Of a stretch of DNA of 64,000 bases, positions 1 through 7,510 are shown in pieces (position 1 is the stretch's first letter; each line of letters starts with the position of its first letter). Source of the stretch: Methyloversatilis sp. RAC08 (GTDB lineage: Bacteria; Pseudomonadota; Gammaproteobacteria; Burkholderiales; Rhodocyclaceae); NCBI RefSeq assembly GCF_001713355.1, contig NZ_CP016448.1, positions 3,844,001-3,908,000 on the forward strand. The letters run 5' to 3'. The notes beneath the pieces were generated by a model. It had not been told where the DNA came from. It ran no database searches and saw nothing but the letters and a program-made list of their open reading frames with translations. A program made the position numbers and the translations under genes.

Positions 1-1
1 G

Positions 2-94
2 GCCAAGGCTGCGCTGCACCTGAAGGTGCAATCGAAGGCGGGTCATCCGGCGGGCATGGACGATGGCGCGCAAACCCAGGGCGAGCAAGGCTGA
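2..94 (+). CDS. C-terminal end of an unidentified protein (partial)
   Basis: The window opens inside a reading frame that runs about 30 codons to a TGA at 92-94. The visible tail is hydrophilic and rich in Gln, Gly and Ala (it ends DDGAQTQGEQG), so it looks like a disordered C-terminus. Nothing identifies a family. The frame could also be open by chance, because GC-rich DNA leaves many frames open. The next gene on this strand begins about 195 bp later. Confidence 0.25.
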   Translation, partial: AKAALHLKVQSKAGHPAGMDDGAQTQGEQG

Positions 95-140
95 GCGGGC
101 GAAAGGGTTCGGGCGGGCTGCCGGAACCGGAATCTACAAG

Positions 141-164
141 TTCTGAAAATTACTGTTTTCAGAA
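141..164. promoter_or_regulatory. AT-rich 9-bp-arm inverted repeat
   Basis: TTCTGAAAA and TTTTCAGAA form a perfect inverted repeat around a 6-nt spacer (ttactg). It lies 125 bp upstream of the GFA gene and about 45 bp after the preceding stop. It lacks the GC stem and T-run of an intrinsic terminator, so an operator or a weak end-of-transcript structure are both possible. Confidence 0.35.
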
Positions 165-289
165 GTAAGTATCAGACATCCCATATCCGCTTCCGGCGCA
201 CTGATTCTGGAAAGCCGTCGCGCCTTCACCTATGTTATCGATGCGGTCGTGAGGTCACTCCCATCACTCGATGACAATCCGGAGGTGCA

Positions 290-745
290 ATGAACACTCC
301 TTTTTCGGGCGGCTGCTCGTGTGGAGCCATCCGCTACACATGTTCGGCCAAGCCGCTTTTCTCGTGGAACTGCCATTGCCGCGACTGTCAGCGCGCCAGC
401 GGCAGTGCGTACTGCCCGGTCATGTACGTATCGAAAGGCGCGCTCACGATTTCCGGTCCCGAACCTCGCTATGCCTCGCTGCACGCCGAGAGCGGTCGCA
501 AGGTCAGCCGCGGGCTGTGCGCGGCCTGCGGCTCGAATCTGTTCATACTGGCCGATCTGGTGCCCGACATGCAGGGTGTGTGGGCAGGCAGCCTGGACGA
601 TCCGGAAATATTCTGGCCGCAGATCAATGTATGGACCCGCAGCGCGCCCGCCTGGAGCCGCTTCGACCGATCCATCGAATGCCTCGACACCGCGCCCGAC
701 GAACAGCGATTCAACGCCCTGCTGCAGGAGGCGCTCGATCTCTGA
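290..745 (+). CDS. GFA-family (glutathione-dependent formaldehyde-activating enzyme-like) zinc protein
   Basis: This 151-residue protein carries the full GFA/CENP-V cysteine set: C9-x-C11, C28-x-C30-x2-C33 and C77-x2-C80. These bind the structural and catalytic zinc ions in the family. The founding member was reported to speed condensation of formaldehyde with glutathione, but most GFA proteins have no proven substrate, so the role here is open. It is cytosolic with no signal peptide. The start is supported by GGAGG at 281-285, five bases before the ATG. The gene stands alone; its right neighbour is convergent. Confidence 0.85.
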   Translation: MNTPFSGGCSCGAIRYTCSAKPLFSWNCHCRDCQRASGSAYCPVMYVSKGALTISGPEPRYASLHAESGRKVSRGLCAACGSNLFILADLVPDMQGVWAGSLDDPEIFWPQINVWTRSAPAWSRFDRSIECLDTAPDEQRFNALLQEALDL

Positions 746-856
746 GCACCGTCGTTCGTGATGCCGCCCGCCGAACCGAAATCTCGACCGCAGTGACGCG
801 ACGTTGCCCACCCCTGCTCGCCCGCTGGCCGATCAGGCAGCGCGCGAGGGGCGGCT

Positions 857-1606
857 TCAGCGCATCGCGCGTCGGTAGGTCACCACCAGAACATCCCGCC
901 AGGCCGGTTTCGACGGGTCCAGCGGATGGATGGGTGTGACGCCGTGCAGCGCGCGCTGGTCATTCACCAGCGCCGCATCGCACGGCGCGGTCAGCGTGAA
1001 GCTGTCCAGCGGGTCGCCTTCGGGCGAGAAGATTTCGGTCGTGCCGCTTTCGACGTTTTCTCGCCGCACCATCATCACCAGCACGAAATCGACGCCGTCG
1101 CGGTGCACGCCTTCCGGCGTCGGCTTGCCGGCGCCATCGGGCAGCGCCTCGATGCGGAACTGGTGCACCTCGATGTGCGCCGCGGTACCCGGATGCAGGC
1201 GCTGGAACACGCCGAGACCAAGCCGGATCGCGGTCTGCATGGTTGCGCCCTGCATCACCTCGGGTGCGATCGGCGCGAAATGGCGTGCGACGCCACCATT
1301 CAGGTTGTTGTAGTCGAGGCTTTGATAATGCGGCTGATGTGCTTCGAGCACTGCGTCGAGACTGTCGGCCGGCGCGCTCAGTACCGCGTAGCGACGGCGC
1401 CGGTAGCGGCCGCCGTCAGCCATGTAGGTATCGCGCTCCAGCGAGCCCCAACTGGCGGCAAACCTTTCCCAGTCACTGTTCCAGCCCGCTTCGAGGCTGG
1501 CCAGACCGTTTTTCGTGTGATCGGCCGGCAGGAAGCAGAAGTCATGCGTGGCGATGCATTCCGCGAGGGCATGCGGATCATCGCCATGTGTGATGTGAGC
1601 GGGCAT
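857..1606 (-). CDS. 2OG-Fe(II) dioxygenase family protein (IDO/BsmA-like)
   Basis: This 249-residue protein matches the bacterial 2OG-Fe dioxygenase family that includes amino-acid hydroxylases of the L-isoleucine dioxygenase type. The probable iron facial triad is H168-x-D170 (in VHRDG) with distal H221 (in LHGVT). An arginine near the end (R237, in WRDVL) is placed to hold 2-oxoglutarate. Length is usual for the family. The substrate cannot be told from sequence; a free amino acid is the best guess. It is transcribed divergently from the hydroxypyruvate isomerase gene, with about 110 bp between the two starts. Confidence 0.8.
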   Translation of the reverse strand: MPAHITHGDDPHALAECIATHDFCFLPADHTKNGLASLEAGWNSDWERFAASWGSLERDTYMADGGRYRRRRYAVLSAPADSLDAVLEAHQPHYQSLDYNNLNGGVARHFAPIAPEVMQGATMQTAIRLGLGVFQRLHPGTAAHIEVHQFRIEALPDGAGKPTPEGVHRDGVDFVLVMMVRRENVESGTTEIFSPEGDPLDSFTLTAPCDAALVNDQRALHGVTPIHPLDPSKPAWRDVLVVTYRRAMR

Positions 1607-1715
1607 GAACGGGACCGGGCGAAAAAAATGCGAAGCCTCAGAAGATACTCCGCGCGACAGGACAACGCATGTCCGCCGCCAATTAGAATCATCGCCTCAC
1701 CCGGATTGACGTCAC

Positions 1716-2516
1716 ATGCCCCGCTTCTGCGCCAACCTGTCACTGCTGTTCACGGAACAGCCCTTCGTCGGGCGCTATGCCGCGGCTGCGCGCGCCGGCT
1801 TCAGCGGCGTCGAATGCCACTTTCCGTATGCCGTGCCGGCCGACGTACTTGCGGCTGAACTGCTCGCGCATCGGCTCGAACAGGTGCTGTTCAACCTGCC
1901 CCCCGGCAACTGGTCGGCCGGCGAACGCGGCATCGCCTGCCTGCCCGACCGGGTGGAAGAATTCGAAGCGGGTGTGGCGCACGCGCTCGACTACGCGCGC
2001 GTGCTGGGTTGCCGGCGCATCAACTGCCTGGCCGGGCTGGCGCCGGACGATTCAGACCGTGCGGAACTGCTGGCCATCATGGAACGCAACCTGCGCTTTG
2101 CCGCGCGCGCACTGTCGCGCGAGGGCATCGAACTGATGGTCGAACCGATCAATACACGCGACATGCCCGGCTTCCTGCTGAACCGTTCGGATGACACGCT
2201 GGCGCTGATCGAACGGGTCGGCGAGCCGAATGTGAAGCTGCAGTACGACGTCTATCACATGCAGATCATGGAAGGCGACCTCGCCCGCACGCTGCAACGC
2301 GAACGCGCACGCATCGGCCACGTGCAGATCGCCGACAACCCCGGTCGCCACGAACCGGGCAGCGGCGAAATCAATTACCCCTTCCTGTTCGACTGGCTCG
2401 ATCGCATCGGCTACACCGGCTGGGTCAGCGCCGAATACATTCCTGCAGGCGATACGGAGGCCGGTCTGGGCTGGATGCGCGACCGGCGCGACGTTGGGTG
2501 CGGCCAAGTCGAGTGA
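1716..2516 (+). CDS. hyi: Hydroxypyruvate isomerase / 2-oxo-tetronate isomerase family
   Basis: This TIM-barrel sugar isomerase (266 residues) would interconvert hydroxypyruvate and tartronate semialdehyde, or act on a 2-oxo-tetronate as OtnI does. The family's two catalytic/metal glutamates fit E143 (in MVEPINTRDMPGF) and E240 (in SAEYIP). YDVYHMQ and HVQIADNPGRHEPG are family signatures. No glyoxylate carboligase or tartronate semialdehyde reductase gene is nearby, so the pathway is not fixed by context. The last roughly ten residues (RRDVGCGQVE) look non-native: the frame stops three bases before a dispersed repeat, so the tail may have been altered there. Confidence 0.85.
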   Translation: MPRFCANLSLLFTEQPFVGRYAAAARAGFSGVECHFPYAVPADVLAAELLAHRLEQVLFNLPPGNWSAGERGIACLPDRVEEFEAGVAHALDYARVLGCRRINCLAGLAPDDSDRAELLAIMERNLRFAARALSREGIELMVEPINTRDMPGFLLNRSDDTLALIERVGEPNVKLQYDVYHMQIMEGDLARTLQRERARIGHVQIADNPGRHEPGSGEINYPFLFDWLDRIGYTGWVSAEYIPAGDTEAGLGWMRDRRDVGCGQVE

Positions 2517-2518
2517 TG

Positions 2519-2550
2519 TGTTGGGCATCGCTGCGCTCACCCCAACCTAC
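2519..2550 (-). repeat. Dispersed TTGGGG...CCCAAC repeat, copy 1
   Basis: This element reads, on the minus strand, TAGGTTGGGGTGAGCGCAG followed by CGATGCCCAACA. It starts three bases after the hyi stop. TTGGG and CCCAA at its two ends are complementary, so each copy can fold. It is the same element as at 2632, 2693, 14971, 36671 and 36744. A decayed copy seems to lie at about 2575-2608. Confidence 0.85.
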
Positions 2551-2631
2551 TAAACCCACCGCCCTGCTCAACCTCGGTAGGGCCGCGCGCGGCGATGCCC
2601 GATACCCGCCTGGCACGTGTCGGAACCCACT

Positions 2632-2663
2632 GTAGGTTGGGGTGAGCGCAGCGATGCCCAACA
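2632..2663 (+). repeat. Dispersed TTGGGG...CCCAAC repeat, copy 2
   Basis: This is the same element in forward orientation (core TTGGGGTGAGCGCAGCG, then ATGCCCAACA). It lies between hyi and tupA and forms an inverted pair with copy 1. Confidence 0.85.
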
Positions 2664-2692
2664 CTCACCTCTCCGACCTTCGCACCCACACG

Positions 2693-2723
2693 CAGGTTGG
2701 GGTGAGCGCAGCGATGCCCAACA
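2693..2723 (+). repeat. Dispersed TTGGGG...CCCAAC repeat, copy 3
   Basis: This third copy lies in direct orientation 61 bp after copy 2 and about 25 bp before the end of tupA. The 2517-2747 gap between convergent hyi and tupA is made largely of these copies and their decayed relatives; no gene is seen in it. Confidence 0.85.
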
Positions 2724-2747
2724 CCCGTGCCCGGCACCTGCAGCCCC

Positions 2748-3578
2748 CTACTTCACCGCATTCGGGAAGAACAGCTGCTGGCCGTCGATCCTGTAGCCGG
2801 CGATGGCGGTCTGGCCTTCGGCGGACACCACCCAGTCGATGAAGGCCTGGCCGTCGGCCCTCTTCACGTGCGGATGCTTGTCCGGATTGACCAGGATCAC
2901 GCCGTACTGGTTGAACAGGCGTTTGTCGCCTTCGACCGATACGGTCAGGTCGGCGCGGTTCTTGAACGACAGCCAGGTGCCGCGGTCGGCCAGGATGTAG
3001 GCGTTCATCGACGCGGCGGTGTTCAGTGCCGGACCCATTCCGGAGCCGGTGTCGCGGTACCACGCGCCCTTCACCGCGTCCAGGTCGATGCCGGCCGCCT
3101 TCCACAGCCGCAGTTCCGCGGCGTGCGTGCCGCTCTTGTCGCCGCGCGACACGAACGGTGCCTGCGCCGCCTGGATGCCTTTCAGCGCTTCGGTGATGTC
3201 CTTGCCACCACCGACTTTCGCCGGGTCCGACGTCGGACCGACCAGGATGAAATCGTTGTACATGACCTCCTGACGCTTAACGCCGAAGCCTTCGGCGATG
3301 AATTTCTCCTCCGCCGCCTTGTCATGCACGAACACGACGTCGGCGTCGCCGCGGCGCGCCATGTCCAGCGCCTGGCCGGTGCCGAGCGCAACCACGCGCA
3401 CCTCGATGCCGGTCTTCGCCTGAAACACCGGCAGCAGGTGTTTGAACAGGCCGGACTGTTCGGTCGAGGTGGTCGACGACACGGTGATGAAGCGGTCGGC
3501 TGCGCTGGCGAATGGCGCGCCCATGACGATGGCGGCAGCCACTGCGGAGGCGATGAAGGAACGGCGGATCAGGTCCAT
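2748..3578 (-). CDS. tupA: Tungstate ABC transporter substrate-binding protein
   Basis: This is the periplasmic oxyanion-binding protein of a TupABC importer. A Sec signal peptide covers residues 1-26 and ends in an ASA-A-type cleavage site (FASAADRF). The mature start ITVSSTTSTEQSGLF holds the TTST-x2-SGL motif typical of TupA rather than ModA. FVSRGDKSGTH and YRDTGSGMG are further family motifs. The length of 276 residues is usual. The start is supported by AGGAGAG six bases upstream. The start overlaps the end of the ATPase gene by 10 bp, which makes it the last gene of tupB-tupC-tupA. The assignment to tungstate rather than molybdate rests on these motifs and the gene order. Confidence 0.88.
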   Translation of the reverse strand: MDLIRRSFIASAVAAAIVMGAPFASAADRFITVSSTTSTEQSGLFKHLLPVFQAKTGIEVRVVALGTGQALDMARRGDADVVFVHDKAAEEKFIAEGFGVKRQEVMYNDFILVGPTSDPAKVGGGKDITEALKGIQAAQAPFVSRGDKSGTHAAELRLWKAAGIDLDAVKGAWYRDTGSGMGPALNTAASMNAYILADRGTWLSFKNRADLTVSVEGDKRLFNQYGVILVNPDKHPHVKRADGQAFIDWVVSAEGQTAIAGYRIDGQQLFFPNAVK

Positions 3579-4276
3579 GAGAGCTCTCCTCTGAGGTAAT
3601 TCCCGGCTTCGGCCGAGCGTGGTGACGCAAAAAATTCAGCGACCGGCGTGTGTTCGGTGATGCGGCCGGCGTCGACGAACACGATGTCGTCGGCCAGGCG
3701 ACGCGCCTGACCGAGATGATGGGTGACCATTACGATGCTGCAGCCTTCGTCGGCGATGACGCGGATCAGCCGCTCGACTTCGGCCGCTGCACCGGGATCG
3801 AGACTGGCGGTCGGCTCGTCGAGGAACAGCACGCGCGGGCGCAGTGCCCAGGCGCGCGCCAGCGCGGCGCGCTGCTGCTCGCCGCCAGACAGCACGCGCG
3901 CCGGCCGGTCGGCCAGCGCGGTCAGACCGACGCGCTCAAGCACGTCGAGCGCGCGCGCGCGGCGGGCGGCCGCCGGAACGCCGGCCAGATCGAGCGCATA
4001 GATGACGTTGTCGAGCACACTGCGCCGCAGCATGACCGGCCGCTGGAACACCATGGCCTGCGCCGGGCGGCCGCTGCCGCCATTCCACAGGATGCGGCCG
4101 GCGCTCGGTTCGATCAGCCCGTGCATCAGGCGCATCAGCACGCTCTTGCCGGCGCCGTTGGGGCCGAGGATGAGCGTGCGCCGCCCTGCTTCGATACGCA
4201 GCGACACGTCGCGGATGAGCGTGCGGCCGCCGGCGTCGTAGCGCAGTGCATCGAGGGTCAGCAGCGCGTCAGCCAT
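3569..4276 (-). CDS. tupC: Tungstate ABC transporter ATP-binding protein
   Basis: This 235-residue ABC ATPase powers tungstate uptake. It has Walker A GPNGAGKS, the Q-loop region (QAMVFQRPVMLRR), signature LSGGEQQR, Walker B VLFLDEP and a switch histidine in VTHH. A start at 4276 (MADALLTL) is chosen because it overlaps the tupB stop by eight bases, the usual coupling; a longer frame to 4339 would run deep into tupB and starts with a cysteine/arginine-rich stretch unlike the family. It lacks the C-terminal oxyanion-sensing domain found in ModC. Confidence 0.88.
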   Translation of the reverse strand: MADALLTLDALRYDAGGRTLIRDVSLRIEAGRRTLILGPNGAGKSVLMRLMHGLIEPSAGRILWNGGSGRPAQAMVFQRPVMLRRSVLDNVIYALDLAGVPAAARRARALDVLERVGLTALADRPARVLSGGEQQRAALARAWALRPRVLFLDEPTASLDPGAAAEVERLIRVIADEGCSIVMVTHHLGQARRLADDIVFVDAGRITEHTPVAEFFASPRSAEAGNYLRGELSWT

Positions 4277-4973
4277 GGCGCCGTACCGCCCATTCCCGCA
4301 CCGCGTGCGCCAGCGCATTGAGCAGCAGCACGATGGCAATCAGGATGAAACCGAGCGCCAGCGCCAGCGGCAGGTCGCCCTTGCTGGTTTCGAGCGCAAT
4401 GCTGGTGGTCATGACGCGGGTGACGCCGTCGATGTTGCCGCCGACGATCATCACCGCACCGACCTCCGCCACCGCCCGGCCGAGTCCGGCCAGCACTGCG
4501 GTGCTGAGCGAGAAGCGGGTATCGACCAGCAGGGTGAAGGCGGCGCGCGGCGTCGAGGCGCCGAGCGAGCGCAGCTGTTCTTCGTAGTCGCGCCAGGCAT
4601 CGGCAACGATCTGGCGCGACAGCGCGGCGACGATGGGGGTGATCAGCACCACCTGCGCGATCACCATCGCGGTCGGCGTGAACAGCAGGCCGAATGAGCC
4701 GAGCGGGCCGGCGCGCGACAGCAGCAGGTAGACCAGCAGCCCGATGACCACCGGCGGCAGCCCCATCAGGCCGTTCAGGATGACGGTCAGCGGCTTGCGA
4801 CCGGGAAAACGGCCGACCGCCACGGCTGCACCGATCGGCAGGCCGAGGCAGGACGCAAGAAATACCGCGCTCAGGCTGACCTGCAGGCTGAGCGTCACGA
4901 TGCCCAGCAGTTGCGGATCGCCGGCGAGCATCAGTCCGCCGGCGGTCAGGAAGCTTTCGGTGAGTGTGCTCAT
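4269..4973 (-). CDS. tupB: Tungstate ABC transporter permease
   Basis: This 234-residue inner-membrane permease has about five to six hydrophobic segments and the EAA-like cytoplasmic loop (EEQLRSLGASTPRAAF) that contacts the ATPase. The motif VAEVGAVMIVGGNI is typical of TupB/ModB permeases. I place the start at MSTLTESF (4973); the frame continues upstream to 5054, but that extension is polar and overlaps the promoter region. It is the first gene of the operon, divergent from the regulator at 5097. Confidence 0.87.
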   Translation of the reverse strand: MSTLTESFLTAGGLMLAGDPQLLGIVTLSLQVSLSAVFLASCLGLPIGAAVAVGRFPGRKPLTVILNGLMGLPPVVIGLLVYLLLSRAGPLGSFGLLFTPTAMVIAQVVLITPIVAALSRQIVADAWRDYEEQLRSLGASTPRAAFTLLVDTRFSLSTAVLAGLGRAVAEVGAVMIVGGNIDGVTRVMTTSIALETSKGDLPLALALGFILIAIVLLLNALAHAVREWAVRRHG

Positions 4974-5045
4974 GGCCTGCGGGCTGCGGCCGTGATCCGC
5001 GGCCGGGTGGGGGGGCTCCGCCAGTGAAAACCCATTATCTGCATT

Positions 5046-5065
5046 CGGAAACACATAAGATTCCG
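5046..5065. promoter_or_regulatory. Candidate operator between tupB and its regulator
   Basis: CGGAA (5046-5050) and TTCCG (5061-5065) form an inverted repeat around a 10-bp AT-rich centre (acacataaga). It sits in the roughly 120-bp divergent promoter region, 32 bp upstream of the regulator ATG. Position and symmetry suit a dimeric ModE/TupR-like regulator that controls both directions, but binding is inferred. Confidence 0.45.
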
Positions 5066-5096
5066 TAAGCTATCGCTCTACCTTGAGGTTTCCTAT

Positions 5097-6185
5097 ATGT
5101 CCGAGATTGCCGTAAATACGCCGCGGCTCGGTATCGAGTGGGATTTCGGTCCGGATGCACCGGCCGGCATCGGCCGGCTGCTGTCGCTGCTCGCGGCCAT
5201 CGAGGCGACCGGCTCGATCGCCGGCGCCGCGCGCCAGAACGGGCTGTCGTATCGCAACGCGTGGGGGCTGATCAATGCCTGGCAGGTTTACTTCGGCCAG
5301 ACGCTGATTTCGACCGCTCGTGCCAGCGGCTCGACGCTGGACGACTTTGCCCGCCAGCTGCTGGCGGTTGACCGCGATGCCCGGCAGTCGCTTGCTGCCG
5401 CGCTGCACATGGCCAGCCAGCCGATGCGCGCTCTGCCGCGGCAATCATCCGGTGCTGTCGCAGGTGCGATGCGCATCGCCGCCAGCCATGATCCGCTGCT
5501 GAACGACCTGATTCGCCAGCTGCGCCACGACGGCGGCAGCGCGACCTTGAGCACGCATGGCAGCCTGGAATCGCTGCTCGCGCTGGCGGCACGCCGCTGC
5601 GACATCGCCGGCTTCCACTGCCCGATCGGCGAACTGGGGCGCGACATCTGGACGCTCTACCTGGCGCAGCACGGCTTGCCGCGGCTGCGTCTGCTCGGTT
5701 TCGCGCGCCGCACGCAAGGTCTGATCCTCGCCCGCGGCAATCCGAGGAGCGTGCGCGGGCTGAGCGATCTGTCGCGTGCCGACCTGCGCTTCGTGCATCG
5801 CCAGCCCGGCGCCGGCACGCGGCTCGCATTCGACCAGCTGGCGCGCCAGGCCGGACTTGATACGCGGGCATTGAACGAGGGTGACGAAGAGCACACCCAT
5901 GCCGCGGTGGCGGCGCTGATCGCCAGTGACGAGGCGGATGCGGGCCTGGGCCTCGAGGCCTTCGCGCGACGGCTGGGCCTGGAGTTCCTGCCGCTGTTCG
6001 AGGAAATGTACTTTCTGGCGCTGCGCGACGGCCCGGCCTCGCGCCGTACGCTGGACGTGCTGGGCAGCCTGCTGCGCCAGCCGGACTGGCGGGCGCGGAC
6101 GCAGGGCCTGAGCGGTTACACGCTGGACGAGGCCGGGGTCGAATACGACGTGCCGGAGGCCGGACGCCTGCTGTTCGGCGCCTGA
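5097..6185 (+). CDS. ModE-like HTH regulator with substrate-binding domain (probable tungstate regulator)
   Basis: This 362-residue protein has an N-terminal ModE-type winged helix (about residues 18-105; LLAAIEATGSIAGAARQNGLSYRNAWGLI). A periplasmic-binding-protein-like domain follows (about 125-340; LSTHGSLESLLALAARRCDIAGFHCP and QPGAGTRLAFD). Proteins of this type sense the imported oxyanion or molybdopterin status and control the adjacent transporter. It is transcribed away from tupBCA, with a candidate operator in between, so autoregulation and tup control are both likely. The ATG has GAGG ten bases upstream. The ligand (tungstate versus molybdate) is inferred from the neighbours. Confidence 0.8.
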   Translation: MSEIAVNTPRLGIEWDFGPDAPAGIGRLLSLLAAIEATGSIAGAARQNGLSYRNAWGLINAWQVYFGQTLISTARASGSTLDDFARQLLAVDRDARQSLAAALHMASQPMRALPRQSSGAVAGAMRIAASHDPLLNDLIRQLRHDGGSATLSTHGSLESLLALAARRCDIAGFHCPIGELGRDIWTLYLAQHGLPRLRLLGFARRTQGLILARGNPRSVRGLSDLSRADLRFVHRQPGAGTRLAFDQLARQAGLDTRALNEGDEEHTHAAVAALIASDEADAGLGLEAFARRLGLEFLPLFEEMYFLALRDGPASRRTLDVLGSLLRQPDWRARTQGLSGYTLDEAGVEYDVPEAGRLLFGA

Positions 6186-6198
6186 CCCGCCGCTCCCG

Positions 6199-7389
6199 TC
6201 AGCGCTCGCTGTCGCGGGTCTGCAGCAGCCGCGCGCGCACCGGATGGTCGCCCGGCAACAGTTCGACCAGCCGCTCGACGGCATCGACCGCTTCGGGCGA
6301 CTGACCGAGATGGGTCAGCAGCAGGTCCGGGTCGTCGATGCGGAAGATGGCGTCCGACAGCCGTGATTCGAGGCAGTCGCGCCAGGTGCGCAGCAGCGGA
6401 CTTTCGGTGCGCGGCAGAAAGTCGCCGCGATAGCCGGCCAGTGCGGCCTCGACCCGACCGGCATTCAGCGCCTGCTCCAGATCCATGAAATCGGCCTGCC
6501 AGTTCACCAGCAGGCGGTACGGGCGCGAGCCGATCGCCCCGCCAAGCCGTTCGCGCAACTGCGACACTTCGGTCTTAAGCGTGGCCACACCGACCGTGCG
6601 GTCACCGTAGATGGCCGCGTGCAACCGTTCCAGATCCATGCCCTCCGGATGCAGTGCCAGCAGGCAGAGGATTTCCATCTGCCGCGGCGATAGCGCCAGC
6701 AGCTTGCCGTGCATCGAGGCCTGCGGTGTGCCGAGCATGCGCAGGCGCAGCACCGGCGCCTGGCTGACCCCTTGCAGGGCCTGCGACACCCGCTCGGCGA
6801 AACGCTCGACCGCATGGAGCGCCAGCGGCGAATGGCGGTTCCAGGTAGTCGACAGGTCGACCACGCCCATCACCTCGCCGCTGATCGTGTCACGCACCGG
6901 CGCGGCATAGCACACCCAGTCCTGCACCGCCGGCATGAAATGTTCGGCCGAAAACACGCTGGCCGGACGGCGATGACGCAACGCCAGCGCCAGCGCATTG
7001 GTGCCGACCGAACGTTCGTCCCAGCGGCCGCCGGGCACGAAGTGCACGCGCTCGGCGCGGTTGCGCATGCTGCGGCTGCAGCCGGTCCACAGCAGGCGGC
7101 CATCGGCGTCGCTGACCGCCGCCACCATGCCGCTTTCGATCGCCACCGTTTCCAGTTCGTCGACGCAGGCGACCAGCGCCTGACCATAGGCCGAGCCGGT
7201 CCAGTCCGGTGCGGTGTCGTCGAGCGGCGCCGCCGAGCAGGTTTCGGACACGGCTTCCCGCGATCGTTGCCATGAGCCGGCGATGTCCATGCCGACCACG
7301 ACGATGTTCTCGCCGGCGCTGCGCTCACCGCGGCGCAGCGATTCGATGCGCCGCCGGCGATCTGCCAGACGGCCAGACGTATTGTTCAT
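6199..7389 (-). CDS. GAF-domain transcriptional regulator with C-terminal winged helix, divergent from exaC
   Basis: This 396-residue cytosolic protein has a GAF-type sensory region at about 65-210 ([35 protein letters not shown]), like the sensor half of AcoR/acetoin-type activators. There is no AAA+ sigma-54 contact domain. Instead the C-terminal half carries an OmpR/SARP-like winged helix ([28 protein letters not shown]) followed by alpha-helices. That swap is unusual compared with classical AcoR. The start has GGAGG about seven bases upstream. Its divergent placement suggests that it controls the aldehyde dehydrogenase gene. Confidence 0.72.
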   Translation of the reverse strand: MNNTSGRLADRRRRIESLRRGERSAGENIVVVGMDIAGSWQRSREAVSETCSAAPLDDTAPDWTGSAYGQALVACVDELETVAIESGMVAAVSDADGRLLWTGCSRSMRNRAERVHFVPGGRWDERSVGTNALALALRHRRPASVFSAEHFMPAVQDWVCYAAPVRDTISGEVMGVVDLSTTWNRHSPLALHAVERFAERVSQALQGVSQAPVLRLRMLGTPQASMHGKLLALSPRQMEILCLLALHPEGMDLERLHAAIYGDRTVGVATLKTEVSQLRERLGGAIGSRPYRLLVNWQADFMDLEQALNAGRVEAALAGYRGDFLPRTESPLLRTWRDCLESRLSDAIFRIDDPDLLLTHLGQSPEAVDAVERLVELLPGDHPVRARLLQTRDSER

Positions 7390-7417
7390 ATGCCTCCTCC
7401 ACCTACCGGATACCTAC

Positions 7418-7439
7418 CCCGCACGGACTAACGTGCGGG
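7418..7439. promoter_or_regulatory. 8-bp-arm inverted repeat in the regulator/exaC divergent promoter
   Basis: CCCGCACG (7418-7425) and CGTGCGGG (7432-7439) are perfect arms around gactaa. The element lies 29 bp upstream of the regulator start and 72 bp upstream of exaC, where an operator for the divergent pair would sit. There is no T-run, so it is not a standard terminator. Confidence 0.45.
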
Positions 7440-7510
7440 TCGACCCTGTGTTCTTGTGCCGCGCATTCGACGTCGGCCGCAGGGCAACCGATCATTCGAG
7501 GAGACAGATA

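Noticed and set aside
7214-7510. N-terminal extension of the aldehyde dehydrogenase frame
   Set aside because: It is antisense to the regulator and its promoter, and the conserved N-terminus plus RBS place the start at 7511.
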